Origin: Bacillota bacterium
GTDB taxonomy: Bacteria; Bacillota; Sulfobacillia; Sulfobacillales; Sulfobacillaceae
Direction of reading: 5' to 3'
Assembly (NCBI GenBank): GCA_021797825.1
Contig: JAJZZA010000006.1
Location: 1 to 64,000, forward strand
Length of the DNA: 64,000 nt
Below, piece by piece: positions 17,444 through 26,138 of this stretch (position 1 is its first letter; the number at the start of each line of letters is the position of its first letter). The notes under the pieces were generated by a model that saw only the letters and a program-made list of their open reading frames with translations, searched no databases and was not told the origin of the DNA. The translations under genes and the position numbers were made by a program.

Positions 17444-18121
17444 CTATGATGGCCAGCCGTCTGCGATGTCCTGCAAAATGCGGTTGAACCGGTCGGGCTG
17501 CTCCAGCATCATCAGGTGCCCGGCTTCCGGCACGGCAATGATCGGGATCTCCGGCCAAAAATCGCGAAAGCGTTCGGTGACCGCGGCCGGGACCATGCGG
17601 TCGTCGGCGCCCCGGATGATGGTGACCGGCAATTCGACGGCGGCGAGCCAGGGCGTGGCGTCAAATACGCTGCAGGCCTTAAATTCCCGTATCGCCCGCA
17701 CCGCATCGGCTCCCTGCAGCAGAGCGAGGCTATTGCGCAAGAGAGCCGGGTCGGCGGATCGGGCCAAAGACCAGCGGGCGATGCGCGATAAGGTGGCTGG
17801 GGCGTCTTGGACGAGACCGTCCAAGACTGCCGGGCTGACCGGGAGCGTGGGTCCGGTCCCGACCAGGACCAAGCCGGCGAGGCGCTCGGGAGCCAGGCGC
17901 GCCATGCTTAAGGCGATGGCGCCGCCCATGGAATGGCCCACCACCACCGTCCCTGGCACGGTCTGCTGGAGACAATGCCGGGCCAGGCGGTCGATTAATG
18001 TGCCGTAGTCGCCCCCCAGATCCGGCAAATCTACGCGCGTTTGGTGGGCAAAGAGCCCGGCTTGCCGCGTCCAGGTCAACCGGCTGGAGACGGCGCCATG
18101 CACAAACATCCAATGGTTCAT
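17444..18121 (-). CDS. Alpha/beta-hydrolase fold protein
   Basis: 225 residues from the ATG at 18121, chosen because GGAGGAAA lies just upstream. The oxyanion segment MFVHG is at 5-9. The nucleophile elbow is VVVGHSMGGAIAL near 75, the acid is in IIRGADDRMVP and the catalytic His is in PEAGHLMMLEQP near 200, so the Ser-Asp-His triad is complete. Related to carboxylesterases and haloperoxidase-like hydrolases; the substrate is unknown. Transcribed away from polA. Confidence 0.85.
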   Translation of the reverse strand: MNHWMFVHGAVSSRLTWTRQAGLFAHQTRVDLPDLGGDYGTLIDRLARHCLQQTVPGTVVVGHSMGGAIALSMARLAPERLAGLVLVGTGPTLPVSPAVLDGLVQDAPATLSRIARWSLARSADPALLRNSLALLQGADAVRAIREFKACSVFDATPWLAAVELPVTIIRGADDRMVPAAVTERFRDFWPEIPIIAVPEAGHLMMLEQPDRFNRILQDIADGWPS

Positions 18122-18149
18122 GGGTTTTCCTCCGTACGCGGGGGTTCTC

Positions 18150-18178
18150 TTGTTCGCCTCCCGGTTTTTGGCTAACAT
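18150..18178 (+). promoter_or_regulatory. Candidate promoter of polA
   Basis: TTGTTC (18150-18155), a 17-base spacer and TAACAT (18173-18178), 47 bases before the polA start in the divergent spacer with the hydrolase gene. Confidence 0.45.
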
Positions 18179-18224
18179 AAGCATAAAGGATTTGGACCCG
18201 TCCCTGAAGGAGTCTTAGCGGCGC

Positions 18225-20783
18225 ATGCCCAAACAACTGTTGATTGATGGCCATAGTCTGTTGTTTCGAGCCTTTCATGCCATGCCCCCGCTCACCGCCC
18301 AGGACGGAACCCCAACCGGGGCTGTCTACGGGTTTTTCAGCATGTTGCTAAAGGTTATGGAGGAGCAGCGCCCCGATCGGGTGGTGGTGGCATTCGATGC
18401 GCCCTCGGCCACTTTTCGGCATGACTTGTATGAGGCATACAAAGCCAACCGTTCAGAGTCTCCCCAAGACTTTCGGGCGCAAGTCCCGTTGGTGCAAGAA
18501 CTGTTGGCGGCTTTGGGCATCCCGGTGCTGGCGGTGCGCGGCTTTGAGGCCGACGACGTGCTGGGAACGCTGGCCCGGATGGGATCGGAGCGCCGATATG
18601 AAACCGTGATCGTGAGCGGCGATCGGGACTTGCTGCAGCTGGTGGATGCTCAAATCACCGTCTTGCTGACGACCCGCAACGGGATTACCGGACTGGAGAT
18701 CATGACGCCCGCAGCCGTGCGGAGCAAACTGGGGGTCGATCCCGTCCAAGTTCCCGATTTGAAAGGGTTGGAAGGGGATTCCTCGGACAATATCCCGGGG
18801 GTGGCGGGCATCGGAAAAAAATCGGCTTTGCGTCTTCTGGAGATGTTTGGCTCGGTCGAGAACATGCTCACCCGACTTCATGAAATCGACAATCCCCGCT
18901 GGCAACGGGCGCTAACCGGGCAGGAGGCAGCGGCTCGGCGTTATCGGGATTTGGCCGTCATTGTCCGCACCGTCCCCATCGAATGGCCGGAGATGGAAGA
19001 ACCCTTGCGGGTGACGGCCACGCCCCAGGCCGAGCAAATGCTTGACCGGCTGGCGTTGCAGGGTGTCCGTCGGCGATTGGGCGGGGCGACCGCATCGCCT
19101 CCTGCGGAGGACCCGCATCCCGCCTCGCTGCTCACTCCCGCCCCGCGTTCGCTGGCGGCTTATTCCGCGATTGCGGCCGACGAGGCCGTCTTGCCCATGG
19201 ATCGGCCGCTCGTGTTGTGGGCGGACGGCCAGTCGGTTTGGATTGCCGATCCCGAGGCCGGATGGACTGCGGAATGGACCGGACGGCCCTTGCCGGAAGC
19301 CGCTTACTGGGGCTGGGGCATCAAGGATGTTTACCGTCGCCTGGCAACGGCCGGCCAGCCTTGGCCGCACTTCGTCGAAGACGGCAAGTTGCAGGCATAT
19401 TTGCTTAACTCCGAGCGTGCGCGCTATGATTTGCCGGCGGTCGCCGCAGAGAGCGGTTGGGCTCCATTCTCCGCGCCCGCGGAGATGGTGCACGGGGTGG
19501 CGGAATTGGTGGGTGAACAGCGCCAGGCGCTGTTGGCGCGGAGTCTGGACACGGTCTATCGGGAGGTGGAAATGCCGCTCGCCCGGGTGCTGGCCAAGAT
19601 GGAAGCGCACGGGGTGCGGGTCGCGTCCGACCGCCTGACCGAGTTGGGCACGGAACTGACCTCCCTCATGGCTGAGGAGGAACGGGAGATTTTTGAGCTG
19701 GCGGGAGAAAAATTTAACATCAATTCTCCCCAGCAACTGGCCGAGGTGCTGTTCGGGCGGTTGGGTTTGCCGACCATGAAGAAAACCAAGACGGGATATT
19801 CCACCGACGCCGACACGCTTTATGCCTTGGCTCCCCTGCATCCGGTGGTGGAAAAGGTTTTGGGCTACCGGCAGGTTGTCAAAATCAAAGGGACGTATGT
19901 CGACGGCCTGCTGCCGCTTATTGGGCCTGACGGACGGGTCCACACCACCTTTCACCAGACGGTTACCGGGACCGGTCGCCTTTCCTCGAGCGATCCCAAT
20001 TTGCAAAACATCCCGGTGCGGGAAGCGCTGGGCCGTCGTTTACGCGGGGTGTTCTTGCCGGGGGCCGGCCGGATTCTGCTGGCTGCCGACTATTCCCAGA
20101 TCGAACTCCGGTTATTGGCCCATCTGTCCGGTGATGAGAATCTGATCCAGGCGTTTTGGGATGGCGAAGATATTCACGCCCGCACCGCCGCCGAAATTTT
20201 TGGATTGCCCCGGGACGCGGTCGACGCGGTGTGGCGGGGGCGGGCCAAAGCGGTAAATTTTGGCATCATTTACGGCATTTCGGATTTCGGGCTCGCCCGC
20301 GACACCGGGGTGTCGCGACGCGAGGCCAAGGACTATATCGAACGCTATTTCGCCCGCTATCCCCGTCTTAAAGAGTATTTCGACGGGGTGCTCGCCGATG
20401 CGCGCCGCGATGGCGAAGTGCGGACAATTTTGGGCCGTCGGCGGCCGTTGGCCGATATCCGCGCCAGCAACCGCATGCGACGGCAGTATGCCGAGCGCAT
20501 GGCGATAAATACCGTCATCCAGGGGAGCGCGGCCGATTTGATCAAAGTGGCGATGGTACGGATCGACCGGCATATGGATGATGGCCATTGGGAGAGCGCC
20601 ATGATTCTGCAGGTGCACGACGAGCTGATTTGGGAGGCGGTGCCGGCGGAAATGCTCCGCCTAAAAGAGTTGGCCGTGCGCGAAATGGTCCGCGCGCTGC
20701 CCTTAAAGGTGCCCCTGGTGGTAGAGGTCAAAGCCGGTGAGGCGTGGAACGCCCTAGAGCCGTACCGGGAACAGGAGGGGTAG
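18225..20783 (+). CDS. polA: DNA polymerase I
   Basis: 852 residues. Gap-filling and primer-removal polymerase. The N-terminal 5'-nuclease domain (1 to about 290) has LLIDGHSLLFRAFHAMP, VSGDRDLLQLV and the H3TH segment GVAGIGKKSALRLL. The middle domain (about 300-440) keeps the exonuclease fold, for example KLQAYLLNSERARYDL, but lacks the acidic motifs, so proofreading is probably absent as in Taq polymerase. The polymerase domain has motif A DYSQIELRLLAHLSGDE, motif B RAKAVNFGIIYG and motif C QVHDELIWE. GAAGGAG precedes the ATG; mutM follows after 2 bases. Confidence 0.97.
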   Translation: MPKQLLIDGHSLLFRAFHAMPPLTAQDGTPTGAVYGFFSMLLKVMEEQRPDRVVVAFDAPSATFRHDLYEAYKANRSESPQDFRAQVPLVQELLAALGIPVLAVRGFEADDVLGTLARMGSERRYETVIVSGDRDLLQLVDAQITVLLTTRNGITGLEIMTPAAVRSKLGVDPVQVPDLKGLEGDSSDNIPGVAGIGKKSALRLLEMFGSVENMLTRLHEIDNPRWQRALTGQEAAARRYRDLAVIVRTVPIEWPEMEEPLRVTATPQAEQMLDRLALQGVRRRLGGATASPPAEDPHPASLLTPAPRSLAAYSAIAADEAVLPMDRPLVLWADGQSVWIADPEAGWTAEWTGRPLPEAAYWGWGIKDVYRRLATAGQPWPHFVEDGKLQAYLLNSERARYDLPAVAAESGWAPFSAPAEMVHGVAELVGEQRQALLARSLDTVYREVEMPLARVLAKMEAHGVRVASDRLTELGTELTSLMAEEEREIFELAGEKFNINSPQQLAEVLFGRLGLPTMKKTKTGYSTDADTLYALAPLHPVVEKVLGYRQVVKIKGTYVDGLLPLIGPDGRVHTTFHQTVTGTGRLSSSDPNLQNIPVREALGRRLRGVFLPGAGRILLAADYSQIELRLLAHLSGDENLIQAFWDGEDIHARTAAEIFGLPRDAVDAVWRGRAKAVNFGIIYGISDFGLARDTGVSRREAKDYIERYFARYPRLKEYFDGVLADARRDGEVRTILGRRRPLADIRASNRMRRQYAERMAINTVIQGSAADLIKVAMVRIDRHMDDGHWESAMILQVHDELIWEAVPAEMLRLKELAVREMVRALPLKVPLVVEVKAGEAWNALEPYREQEG

Positions 20784-20785
20784 TC

Positions 20786-21649
20786 ATGCCCGAGCTTCCT
20801 GAGGTGGAGACCATCCGGCAATATTTGGCGGGCGTCTTGCCGGGCCAAACCGTGACCGCCGTGCGTCATCTGGATCCCAGGATGGTCAAAGACGGATCGT
20901 TAGGGGCTGCCGCCATCATCGTGCGCTTGCCGGGTTTGACCGTGGCGCGCGTCGTTCGCCGGGGGAAATTTCTCTTTATCGGCTGGACGCAAGGGGGACA
21001 CCTGCTGATCCATTTGGGCATGAGCGGGAGGCTGGGATTTGCACCCGTGGCGGAGCCGACGCCGCATACGCACCTGCTCCTCGCGTTCACGCACGGGGAG
21101 TTGCAACTGGTGGATCCTCGCCGCTTCGGCCGGGTCGGGTGGGTGGCGGCGGGAGAGGTGCTGCGTCCCGGACTCGGGGTTGAGCCGCTAAGTCGGGGGT
21201 TTACCCGGACGTTCTTGATGACGCGTTTGTTGGGGCGAACGGCACCGATCAAGTCCGTGCTGCTCGACCAACGGATTGTCGCCGGAATTGGCAACATCTA
21301 TGCGGATGAGGCGCTATTTCGCGCGGGGATTCATCCCCGCACGCCGGCGGGAGAGTTGTCGGCGGTGCAGACCGCGCGTCTGGTACGGGGAGTTCGCGCC
21401 GTCTTGCGGGAAGGGCTGGCCAACCGGGGCACCTCGTTTTCAGACTATGTGGACGCTCTGGGCCGGGCCGGCGACAACCAGCATTACCTGCGCGTGTATG
21501 GCCGTGGGGGCGAGCCCTGCCGCCGCTGTCGGGCGATGGTGGCAACGATGGTGATCCAGGGTCGCACCAGCCACTTTTGCCCAACCTGCCAGCCGCTCAG
21601 GCCCGGGCTATTCGATCAGGAAGGAAGGGATAACCGTGCAGAAATTTAG
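20786..21649 (+). CDS. mutM: Formamidopyrimidine-DNA glycosylase
   Basis: 287 residues. The start is ATG 20786 because the enzyme must begin M-P-E-L-P-E, with Pro2 as Schiff-base nucleophile and Glu3 next; AGGAGGGG overlaps the end of polA. Removes 8-oxoguanine and cleaves the abasic site. Also visible are GKFLFIGW, the H2TH segment GIGNIYADEALF, and the zinc finger with CRRC and CPTC near the C-terminus. Coupling to polA makes a base-excision repair pair. Confidence 0.96.
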   Translation: MPELPEVETIRQYLAGVLPGQTVTAVRHLDPRMVKDGSLGAAAIIVRLPGLTVARVVRRGKFLFIGWTQGGHLLIHLGMSGRLGFAPVAEPTPHTHLLLAFTHGELQLVDPRRFGRVGWVAAGEVLRPGLGVEPLSRGFTRTFLMTRLLGRTAPIKSVLLDQRIVAGIGNIYADEALFRAGIHPRTPAGELSAVQTARLVRGVRAVLREGLANRGTSFSDYVDALGRAGDNQHYLRVYGRGGEPCRRCRAMVATMVIQGRTSHFCPTCQPLRPGLFDQEGRDNRAEI

Positions 21650-21827
21650 CCTTGTGCTGGAATCTTTCGAGAAAGCGGAGCAGGCCACCGACTTATTGTG
21701 GCGGCAAATGGGGGTGCGGGGAGAAATTGAGGTGATCCCTTTGAATGGACAGGTGAAAGTGGATGTGGTGTCCGAAAAGGAATTGACCGCTGCCCAGTTG
21801 GAAAAACTTCCGGGTAAGCGCGGTTAG
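21636..21827 (+). CDS. Small conserved-looking protein of unknown function
   Basis: 63 residues from GTG 21636, overlapping the mutM end by 14 bases, with AGGAAGGGA upstream. The sequence is charged and amphipathic (MQKFSLVLESFEKAEQATDL), probably a small alpha/beta fold. Tight packing between mutM and the next gene supports its reality. Confidence 0.6.
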   Translation: MQKFSLVLESFEKAEQATDLLWRQMGVRGEIEVIPLNGQVKVDVVSEKELTAAQLEKLPGKRG

Positions 21828-21828
21828 C

Positions 21829-23118
21829 ATGAGTCGATGGTGGCCATGGTTGCTGCTGGTCTTAGCCCTTACGCCGGCGGTGCTGATCCGACCGGCGCGG
21901 GTGCCTCCCCCCAAACCGGTAGCGGGCGCCGTAACCGTCGCGTTGCTGTCCAATCCCGTCACCGTGGATCCGGCCAAAGCCAGCACGCCCGCGGAATGGG
22001 CAGTAGCCGACAACGTCTTTCAACCGCTGTACCGGTTCAATGCCTCCGGCCGGCTGGTCCCGGATCTGGCCAGTTCCGCGCAGTTTACCGGTCATCGGGT
22101 GATTTTGCACTTGGCGCACCGCAATCTGAGCAATGGCCAACCGGTCACCGCGGCTATGGTGGCGGGGTCGCTGGCCCGTGCGCTAGAGCCGTCCGTGCAT
22201 TCGTTGGCCGCGTTGCAACTCTTAAAACCGGTGCGGGGGTATGCGGCGGTCGTGGCCGGAACCAAGAGCGGGTTAAGCGGGGTGACCGCGACAAGTTCGT
22301 CGACTTTGACCCTGACTTTGCGAAAGCCGGCGGGCCCCTGGTTTCTGCGGAACTTGGCCAATCCGGCCCTGGCCATCGTACCCCCCGCCGATCCCTTGCG
22401 CGGGGGCCCCGATTGGCAATTGACCAATCTCTATGGTTCCGGGGGTTATCGCTTGCACGCCTGGAATCCGTCGGATTACTTGAGTTTTGAGCGAACCGGG
22501 AGCACCACGGGCCCGGAAAAAGTCGAACTGGTGGTGTATCCGTCTTTTCATGAAGCCTTGATGAGTTTTGTCAATCAATCGCTGGACATCGTTCCGGTCG
22601 CACCGGAGCAGCTGGCGGGCCTGCCGATGGATGTCCGCCGCCGGGTCTTGACCTTGCCGGTTCCGGGTACGTTGTCGCTGTATCTAAACCCTAAGGCCAA
22701 GAGCGGAATCGCGGCGTACCCCGCGACGGGGATCCGCCGCTGGGTATCCGCCGCTTTTTCCGGCCATCTTCAGGCCGTTTCGTCTGCGGCCTGGCCGGCT
22801 GGAGTGCCGCAGGGCAAGCCGATGACGCTGGCGGTTAACCAGAGCAACGGTGAGGCGGTGCTGTTGGCCGAGACCCTGCGTGGGTTGGAGCACGGACGGG
22901 TCACGGTGCAAATGATGACGTCGACCGCTTTAATGCAGGCGGTGCGCGGCGGGCAGGTCAACGCCTACCTAGGCATTGTGGACGGGTACGCGGGCGGCGG
23001 CATTCAAGTGCCACTGGCGCCGATGGCAACGTTTTGGCTGGTCGGTCCGACGGTAGCCGGAGCCCGGGTCTATGCCGATGGCTCTTTGAATTGGCATAGC
23101 CTGACACCCCGGCCATAA
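21829..23118 (+). CDS. Family 5 extracellular solute-binding-like protein (orphan)
   Basis: 429 residues. The N-terminus WWPWLLLVLALTPAVLI is a signal/anchor segment without a lipobox Cys. The mature part resembles peptide/nickel-binding proteins of ABC transporters: VDPAKASTPAEWAVADNVFQPL, a weakened segment LVPDLASSAQF, and NGQPVTAAMVAGSLARAL. No permease or ATPase genes are next to it, so it may be a repurposed binding protein or use a transporter encoded elsewhere. Confidence 0.75.
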   Translation: MSRWWPWLLLVLALTPAVLIRPARVPPPKPVAGAVTVALLSNPVTVDPAKASTPAEWAVADNVFQPLYRFNASGRLVPDLASSAQFTGHRVILHLAHRNLSNGQPVTAAMVAGSLARALEPSVHSLAALQLLKPVRGYAAVVAGTKSGLSGVTATSSSTLTLTLRKPAGPWFLRNLANPALAIVPPADPLRGGPDWQLTNLYGSGGYRLHAWNPSDYLSFERTGSTTGPEKVELVVYPSFHEALMSFVNQSLDIVPVAPEQLAGLPMDVRRRVLTLPVPGTLSLYLNPKAKSGIAAYPATGIRRWVSAAFSGHLQAVSSAAWPAGVPQGKPMTLAVNQSNGEAVLLAETLRGLEHGRVTVQMMTSTALMQAVRGGQVNAYLGIVDGYAGGGIQVPLAPMATFWLVGPTVAGARVYADGSLNWHSLTPRP

Positions 23119-23147
23119 CATAGCCTTAGAAGGACAGGGAAGACTCC

Positions 23148-23738
23148 ATGCGGGTAATCGGGTTAACGGGCGGGATAGCAACGGGCAAGAGCCAAGTCAG
23201 CCGATGGCTCCGGGAGGCCGGCGCCGTGGTGGTTGACGCCGATGCCTTGGTTCATGCTGCCCAGCGACGGGGACGCCCGGCATGGCGGGAGATTTGGCTA
23301 GCGTTCGGCTGGCCGGTGCTGCTGGCCGACGGCAATTTGGCCCGAAGACGGCTCGGACGTCTCGTCTTTGGGGATCCCGCCCTGCGCGAGCGGTTGAACG
23401 CGATCATGCGCCCGGGAATCCAGCGGCTGATTCTGCAGGAGGTGGAGCGCAACCGCCAGGCTGGCGTCGCCACCGTAGTGCTTGACGTGCCGTTGCTGAT
23501 CGAAGGGGGGTTGTACCGCACCGTGGACGAAGTTTGGCTGGTTTTTGCCACGCCTGACCAACAAGTTGCCCGGGTTATGGCGCGCGATCGGGTGCCTCCG
23601 GAAGCCGCCCGTCAGCGGGTCGCCGCGCAGATGCCCATTGACGCCAAGGTCGGGTACGCCCACCGCGTGCTGGATAACACCGGAAGCTTGGAGGCATTGC
23701 GTCAGCAGGTGTTCGCCGCCTGGCACGATGTCGAGTGA
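23148..23738 (+). CDS. coaE: Dephospho-CoA kinase
   Basis: 196 residues. Performs the last step of coenzyme A synthesis. The P-loop GLTGGIATGKS is at residues 5-15, followed by VVDADALVH, the ADP-binding lid region ARVMARDRVPPEAARQRV near 140 and the C-terminal DNTGSLEALRQQV. Its stop overlaps the GTG of the next gene. polA-mutM-coaE is a common order in Firmicutes. Confidence 0.95.
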   Translation: MRVIGLTGGIATGKSQVSRWLREAGAVVVDADALVHAAQRRGRPAWREIWLAFGWPVLLADGNLARRRLGRLVFGDPALRERLNAIMRPGIQRLILQEVERNRQAGVATVVLDVPLLIEGGLYRTVDEVWLVFATPDQQVARVMARDRVPPEAARQRVAAQMPIDAKVGYAHRVLDNTGSLEALRQQVFAAWHDVE

Positions 23739-24379
23739 AATCGGGGCGATGGCTCCTAGGGCTGGCGGCAATCGTCGCGGCGAGTCTTATATTGCTCTAT
23801 CGGGGCATCGCGCCGTTCCCCTTTCGCCAGGAAATTACGCAAGCGGCTCAAGCCGAGTCCCTAAGCCCGTACTTGGTCGTGGCCGTGGTGCGGGTGGAGA
23901 GCGGCTTTCGGCCGGATGCGGTCAGCCGGCGCGGAGCGATCGGCCTGATGCAGTTGTTGCCCGCCACCGCGAGCTGGATCGCACAGCAAAACGGGTGGCG
24001 TCAAACCTCCGCGATGTTGTCCGACCCGGCGTCTAACCTGCGGTTGGGCACCTGGTATCTCAACTATTTGCTGCGCACCTTTAAGGGGCAGCAAATCTTG
24101 GCCCTGGCGGCGTACAACGGCGGACCGAACACCGTGCGCACCTGGCTGAAAAAGGGACTTCTGTCGGCGCTTGAGCCGAACCCGAACCATATTCCGTATC
24201 CCGAGACCCGCAATTTCGTCAAACGGGTGCGACGCTACGAGTGGTGGTATGTAACCATGTATGGCCTGCCCGGAATGCACGCACACTGGGCAGGGGGTGG
24301 TCTCCATGGCAAAGGTTATGTCCGAAGAGACGAAACTGAAGCTGGGACGCCGTCTCGGGGTGGACAATATCGTTCGTGA
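23735..24379 (+). CDS. Membrane-anchored soluble lytic transglycosylase (SLT domain)
   Basis: 214 residues. A single N-terminal membrane segment (about 5-22) is followed by an SLT domain: catalytic Glu in VVRVESGFRPDAVSRRGAIGLMQLLP, AAYNGGPNTVRTWL and the tail YPETRNFVKRVRRYEWWY. Cleaves peptidoglycan glycan strands outside the membrane. The GTG start overlaps coaE by 4 bases. The last about 25 residues, overlapping the SASP gene, are not part of the domain. A role in spore germination or cortex turnover is possible given the neighbour. Confidence 0.92.
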   Translation: MKSGRWLLGLAAIVAASLILLYRGIAPFPFRQEITQAAQAESLSPYLVVAVVRVESGFRPDAVSRRGAIGLMQLLPATASWIAQQNGWRQTSAMLSDPASNLRLGTWYLNYLLRTFKGQQILALAAYNGGPNTVRTWLKKGLLSALEPNPNHIPYPETRNFVKRVRRYEWWYVTMYGLPGMHAHWAGGGLHGKGYVRRDETEAGTPSRGGQYRS

Positions 24380-24470
24380 GCAAGGCTGGGGCGGGGTACC
24401 ATCCCGCCAATGCGGCAATCTGGTTCGCGAGGCGATTCGGCTAGCCGAGGAAGAACTGCGCCAGCGGTAA
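24306..24470 (+). CDS. Alpha/beta-type small acid-soluble spore protein
   Basis: 54 residues; the ATG at 24306 is behind GGGGGTGG. The sequence LGRRLGVDNIVREQGWGGVPSR followed by GNLVREAIRLAEEEL matches the DNA-binding alpha/beta SASP family (conserved GWGG and a final AE-x2-L helix). These proteins coat DNA in dormant spores, so the organism very likely sporulates. A sigma-G promoter would be expected but I could not identify one. It is followed by a strong terminator. Confidence 0.92.
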   Translation: MAKVMSEETKLKLGRRLGVDNIVREQGWGGVPSRQCGNLVREAIRLAEEELRQR

Positions 24471-24486
24471 AAAAAGAACCCCGGAC

Positions 24487-24513
24487 AGACGGCTAGGCCT
24501 GGCCTAGCCGTCT
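24487..24513 (+). terminator. Terminator of the SASP gene
   Basis: AGACGGCTAGGC (24487-24498) pairs perfectly with GCCTAGCCGTCT (24502-24513) across a 3-base loop; TTCTG follows. Confidence 0.85.
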
Positions 24514-24650
24514 TTCTGCGCGACGAACGCCCCACCGCGGGTATGAATTCCTTGTCAGCGGGAAAGACCAGTAATGGACAAAACGGGACTGGCGCGGCTC
24601 CGGTGCGGGCGGCAACCGGCCCCGCTTGGCGAGTCTGAGCGAAGGAGCGA

Positions 24651-25517
24651 ATGGATTTGCTGAGATACTGGCTATTGACCGTGTGGCTGGCGTTGTGGCC
24701 CACCTCCCCCGCGCCCGCGCTGTTGGCCCCGCACGGCGGGGCGCTTTGGGCCCGATTGGAGTGGCAGTCGGATGCGCCGAGGATTTTGTCGTCCCCATCG
24801 ACGGATCCGCGGCCAAAGATCTTAAAATTGCCCTATGTGTTAGGAGAACGCACCACCAATTTTTATCATGCCACGGCCAGCCAGGCCGGCAATATCGAAC
24901 TGGCGGCGAGACGGCTCAACGGAACCGTCGTGGAACCGGGCCAGGTATTTTCCTATTATGCCAAGGTTGGACCGTACACCGCCGCCAACGGATACGGATG
25001 GGGCCGTGCTTTCGTGGGCGAGCGCATCGTGCCGTCGGTGGGAGGCGGGGTCTGCCAGGGTTCCAGCACCTTATACGCGACCCTCCTCCGGACCGGGCTA
25101 CCGGTTGTGGAACGCCATCAACACGGTTTAACCGTTCCCTATTTGCCTGCCGGGGAAGACGCGACCGTCGCCGCGGACTATCTGAATTTTCGCTTTCGGA
25201 ATAACCGCTCGACACCGGTGCTGATAACCGCTCAAACCGGGAGCCGGCACTTGACGGTAGCGGTCTGGGGCGCGACCCCGGGTCCCCAAATCGTCGTCAA
25301 ACACCAAATTCTGGAACACTACCCGTTTCGCACGGTGGTACGGGTGAATCCGCTCCTTAAGCCCGGTGCCGCCGAGGTGCTGGCGCCGGGACAAACCGGT
25401 GTAAAGGTGCGAACTTGGCTGGAAATTCACACCCCTAACGGGCTTGTCAGCAAGGAACTGGGAGTCGATCGCTATCGCCCCAGTCCCCGCATCATCGAAC
25501 GCCATGCCCCGTCGTAA
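24651..25517 (+). CDS. VanW-family secreted protein
   Basis: 288 residues with a hydrophobic N-terminus (about 4-25) serving as signal or anchor. The VanW domain (about 68-200) shows TNFYHATASQAGNIELAA, GQVFSYYAKVGPYT, VGGGVCQGSSTLYATLL and DYLNFRFRNN. The C-terminal about 70 residues are beta-rich, like a G5-type extension. Extracellular; implicated in wall biology, biochemical role unknown. GAAGGAGCG precedes the ATG. Confidence 0.88.
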   Translation: MDLLRYWLLTVWLALWPTSPAPALLAPHGGALWARLEWQSDAPRILSSPSTDPRPKILKLPYVLGERTTNFYHATASQAGNIELAARRLNGTVVEPGQVFSYYAKVGPYTAANGYGWGRAFVGERIVPSVGGGVCQGSSTLYATLLRTGLPVVERHQHGLTVPYLPAGEDATVAADYLNFRFRNNRSTPVLITAQTGSRHLTVAVWGATPGPQIVVKHQILEHYPFRTVVRVNPLLKPGAAEVLAPGQTGVKVRTWLEIHTPNGLVSKELGVDRYRPSPRIIERHAPS

Positions 25518-26138
25518 GTTCCGGTCGGGCCGGCTTTAGGCGGTGGCATGAGGCCGCGTGATGCGGAGCGAAGGCCGGCTCCCTGCTCATGGCTCGCTGG
25601 GAGCGCGTCCGCCGGTGGACCATGTGCTCGGAGAGTACCATGTGCTCGGAGAGTACCATGTGCTCGGAGAGCGCGACTGGTCCTGGAGACCCCAAACAAC
25701 CGTGACGTGATGGCCCGGGAAGGTGGCAACAGGTCGGGGTGGCCAGAAAGGAATAAGTCCATGAGAACGGTATCGGTGACTCGCCTATCCTGTTGCTTGC
25801 CGTTTTGAGTGCCTGGCGTGACGGAACCTTTTGGTTGCCGATCTGCGCAATACCGCCGTGCAAAACGCTACACTGTGGGTCGGTGCGCGTAGGCGCGCGC
25901 CCCGGACCCAAATAGCAGATGACACTTTGCACCGGTACGGACGTGGTGGAGTATTTTCTGTCGCCAGGGCCGGTTGCCAGCGTCGCATGAACGCCGTATT
26001 GGGCCGGTACGGACAAATGCCATGCCACCGCACCTGAACCGTGTGCTGGCGGGCAGACTGACACATTGGGCTCACGATGTAGCCGGGGGGCGCTTACCTT
26101 TAGGATGGGCACGAGGGGCGACCATTGGACAGGGCGGG
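25518..26138. other. Gene-free region with tandem repeat
   Basis: No supported gene is found. It contains the 3 x 18-bp tandem repeat at 25619-25672. The remaining open frames are short and unlike known families. Confidence 0.5.
25619..25672. repeat. Three tandem copies of an 18-bp unit
   Basis: Unit ACCATGTGCTCGGAGAGT, repeated at 25619-25636, 25637-25654 and 25655-25672; the last copy ends in C instead of T. There are no spacers, so it is not CRISPR. The length divides by three, but neither flanking frame looks like a gene. Confidence 0.95.

Noticed and set aside
18912-20006. 364-residue minus-strand open frame
   Set aside because: Antisense shadow of polA.
25619-25672. Possible CRISPR array
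   Set aside because: Repeats are directly adjacent without spacers and no cas gene is present.
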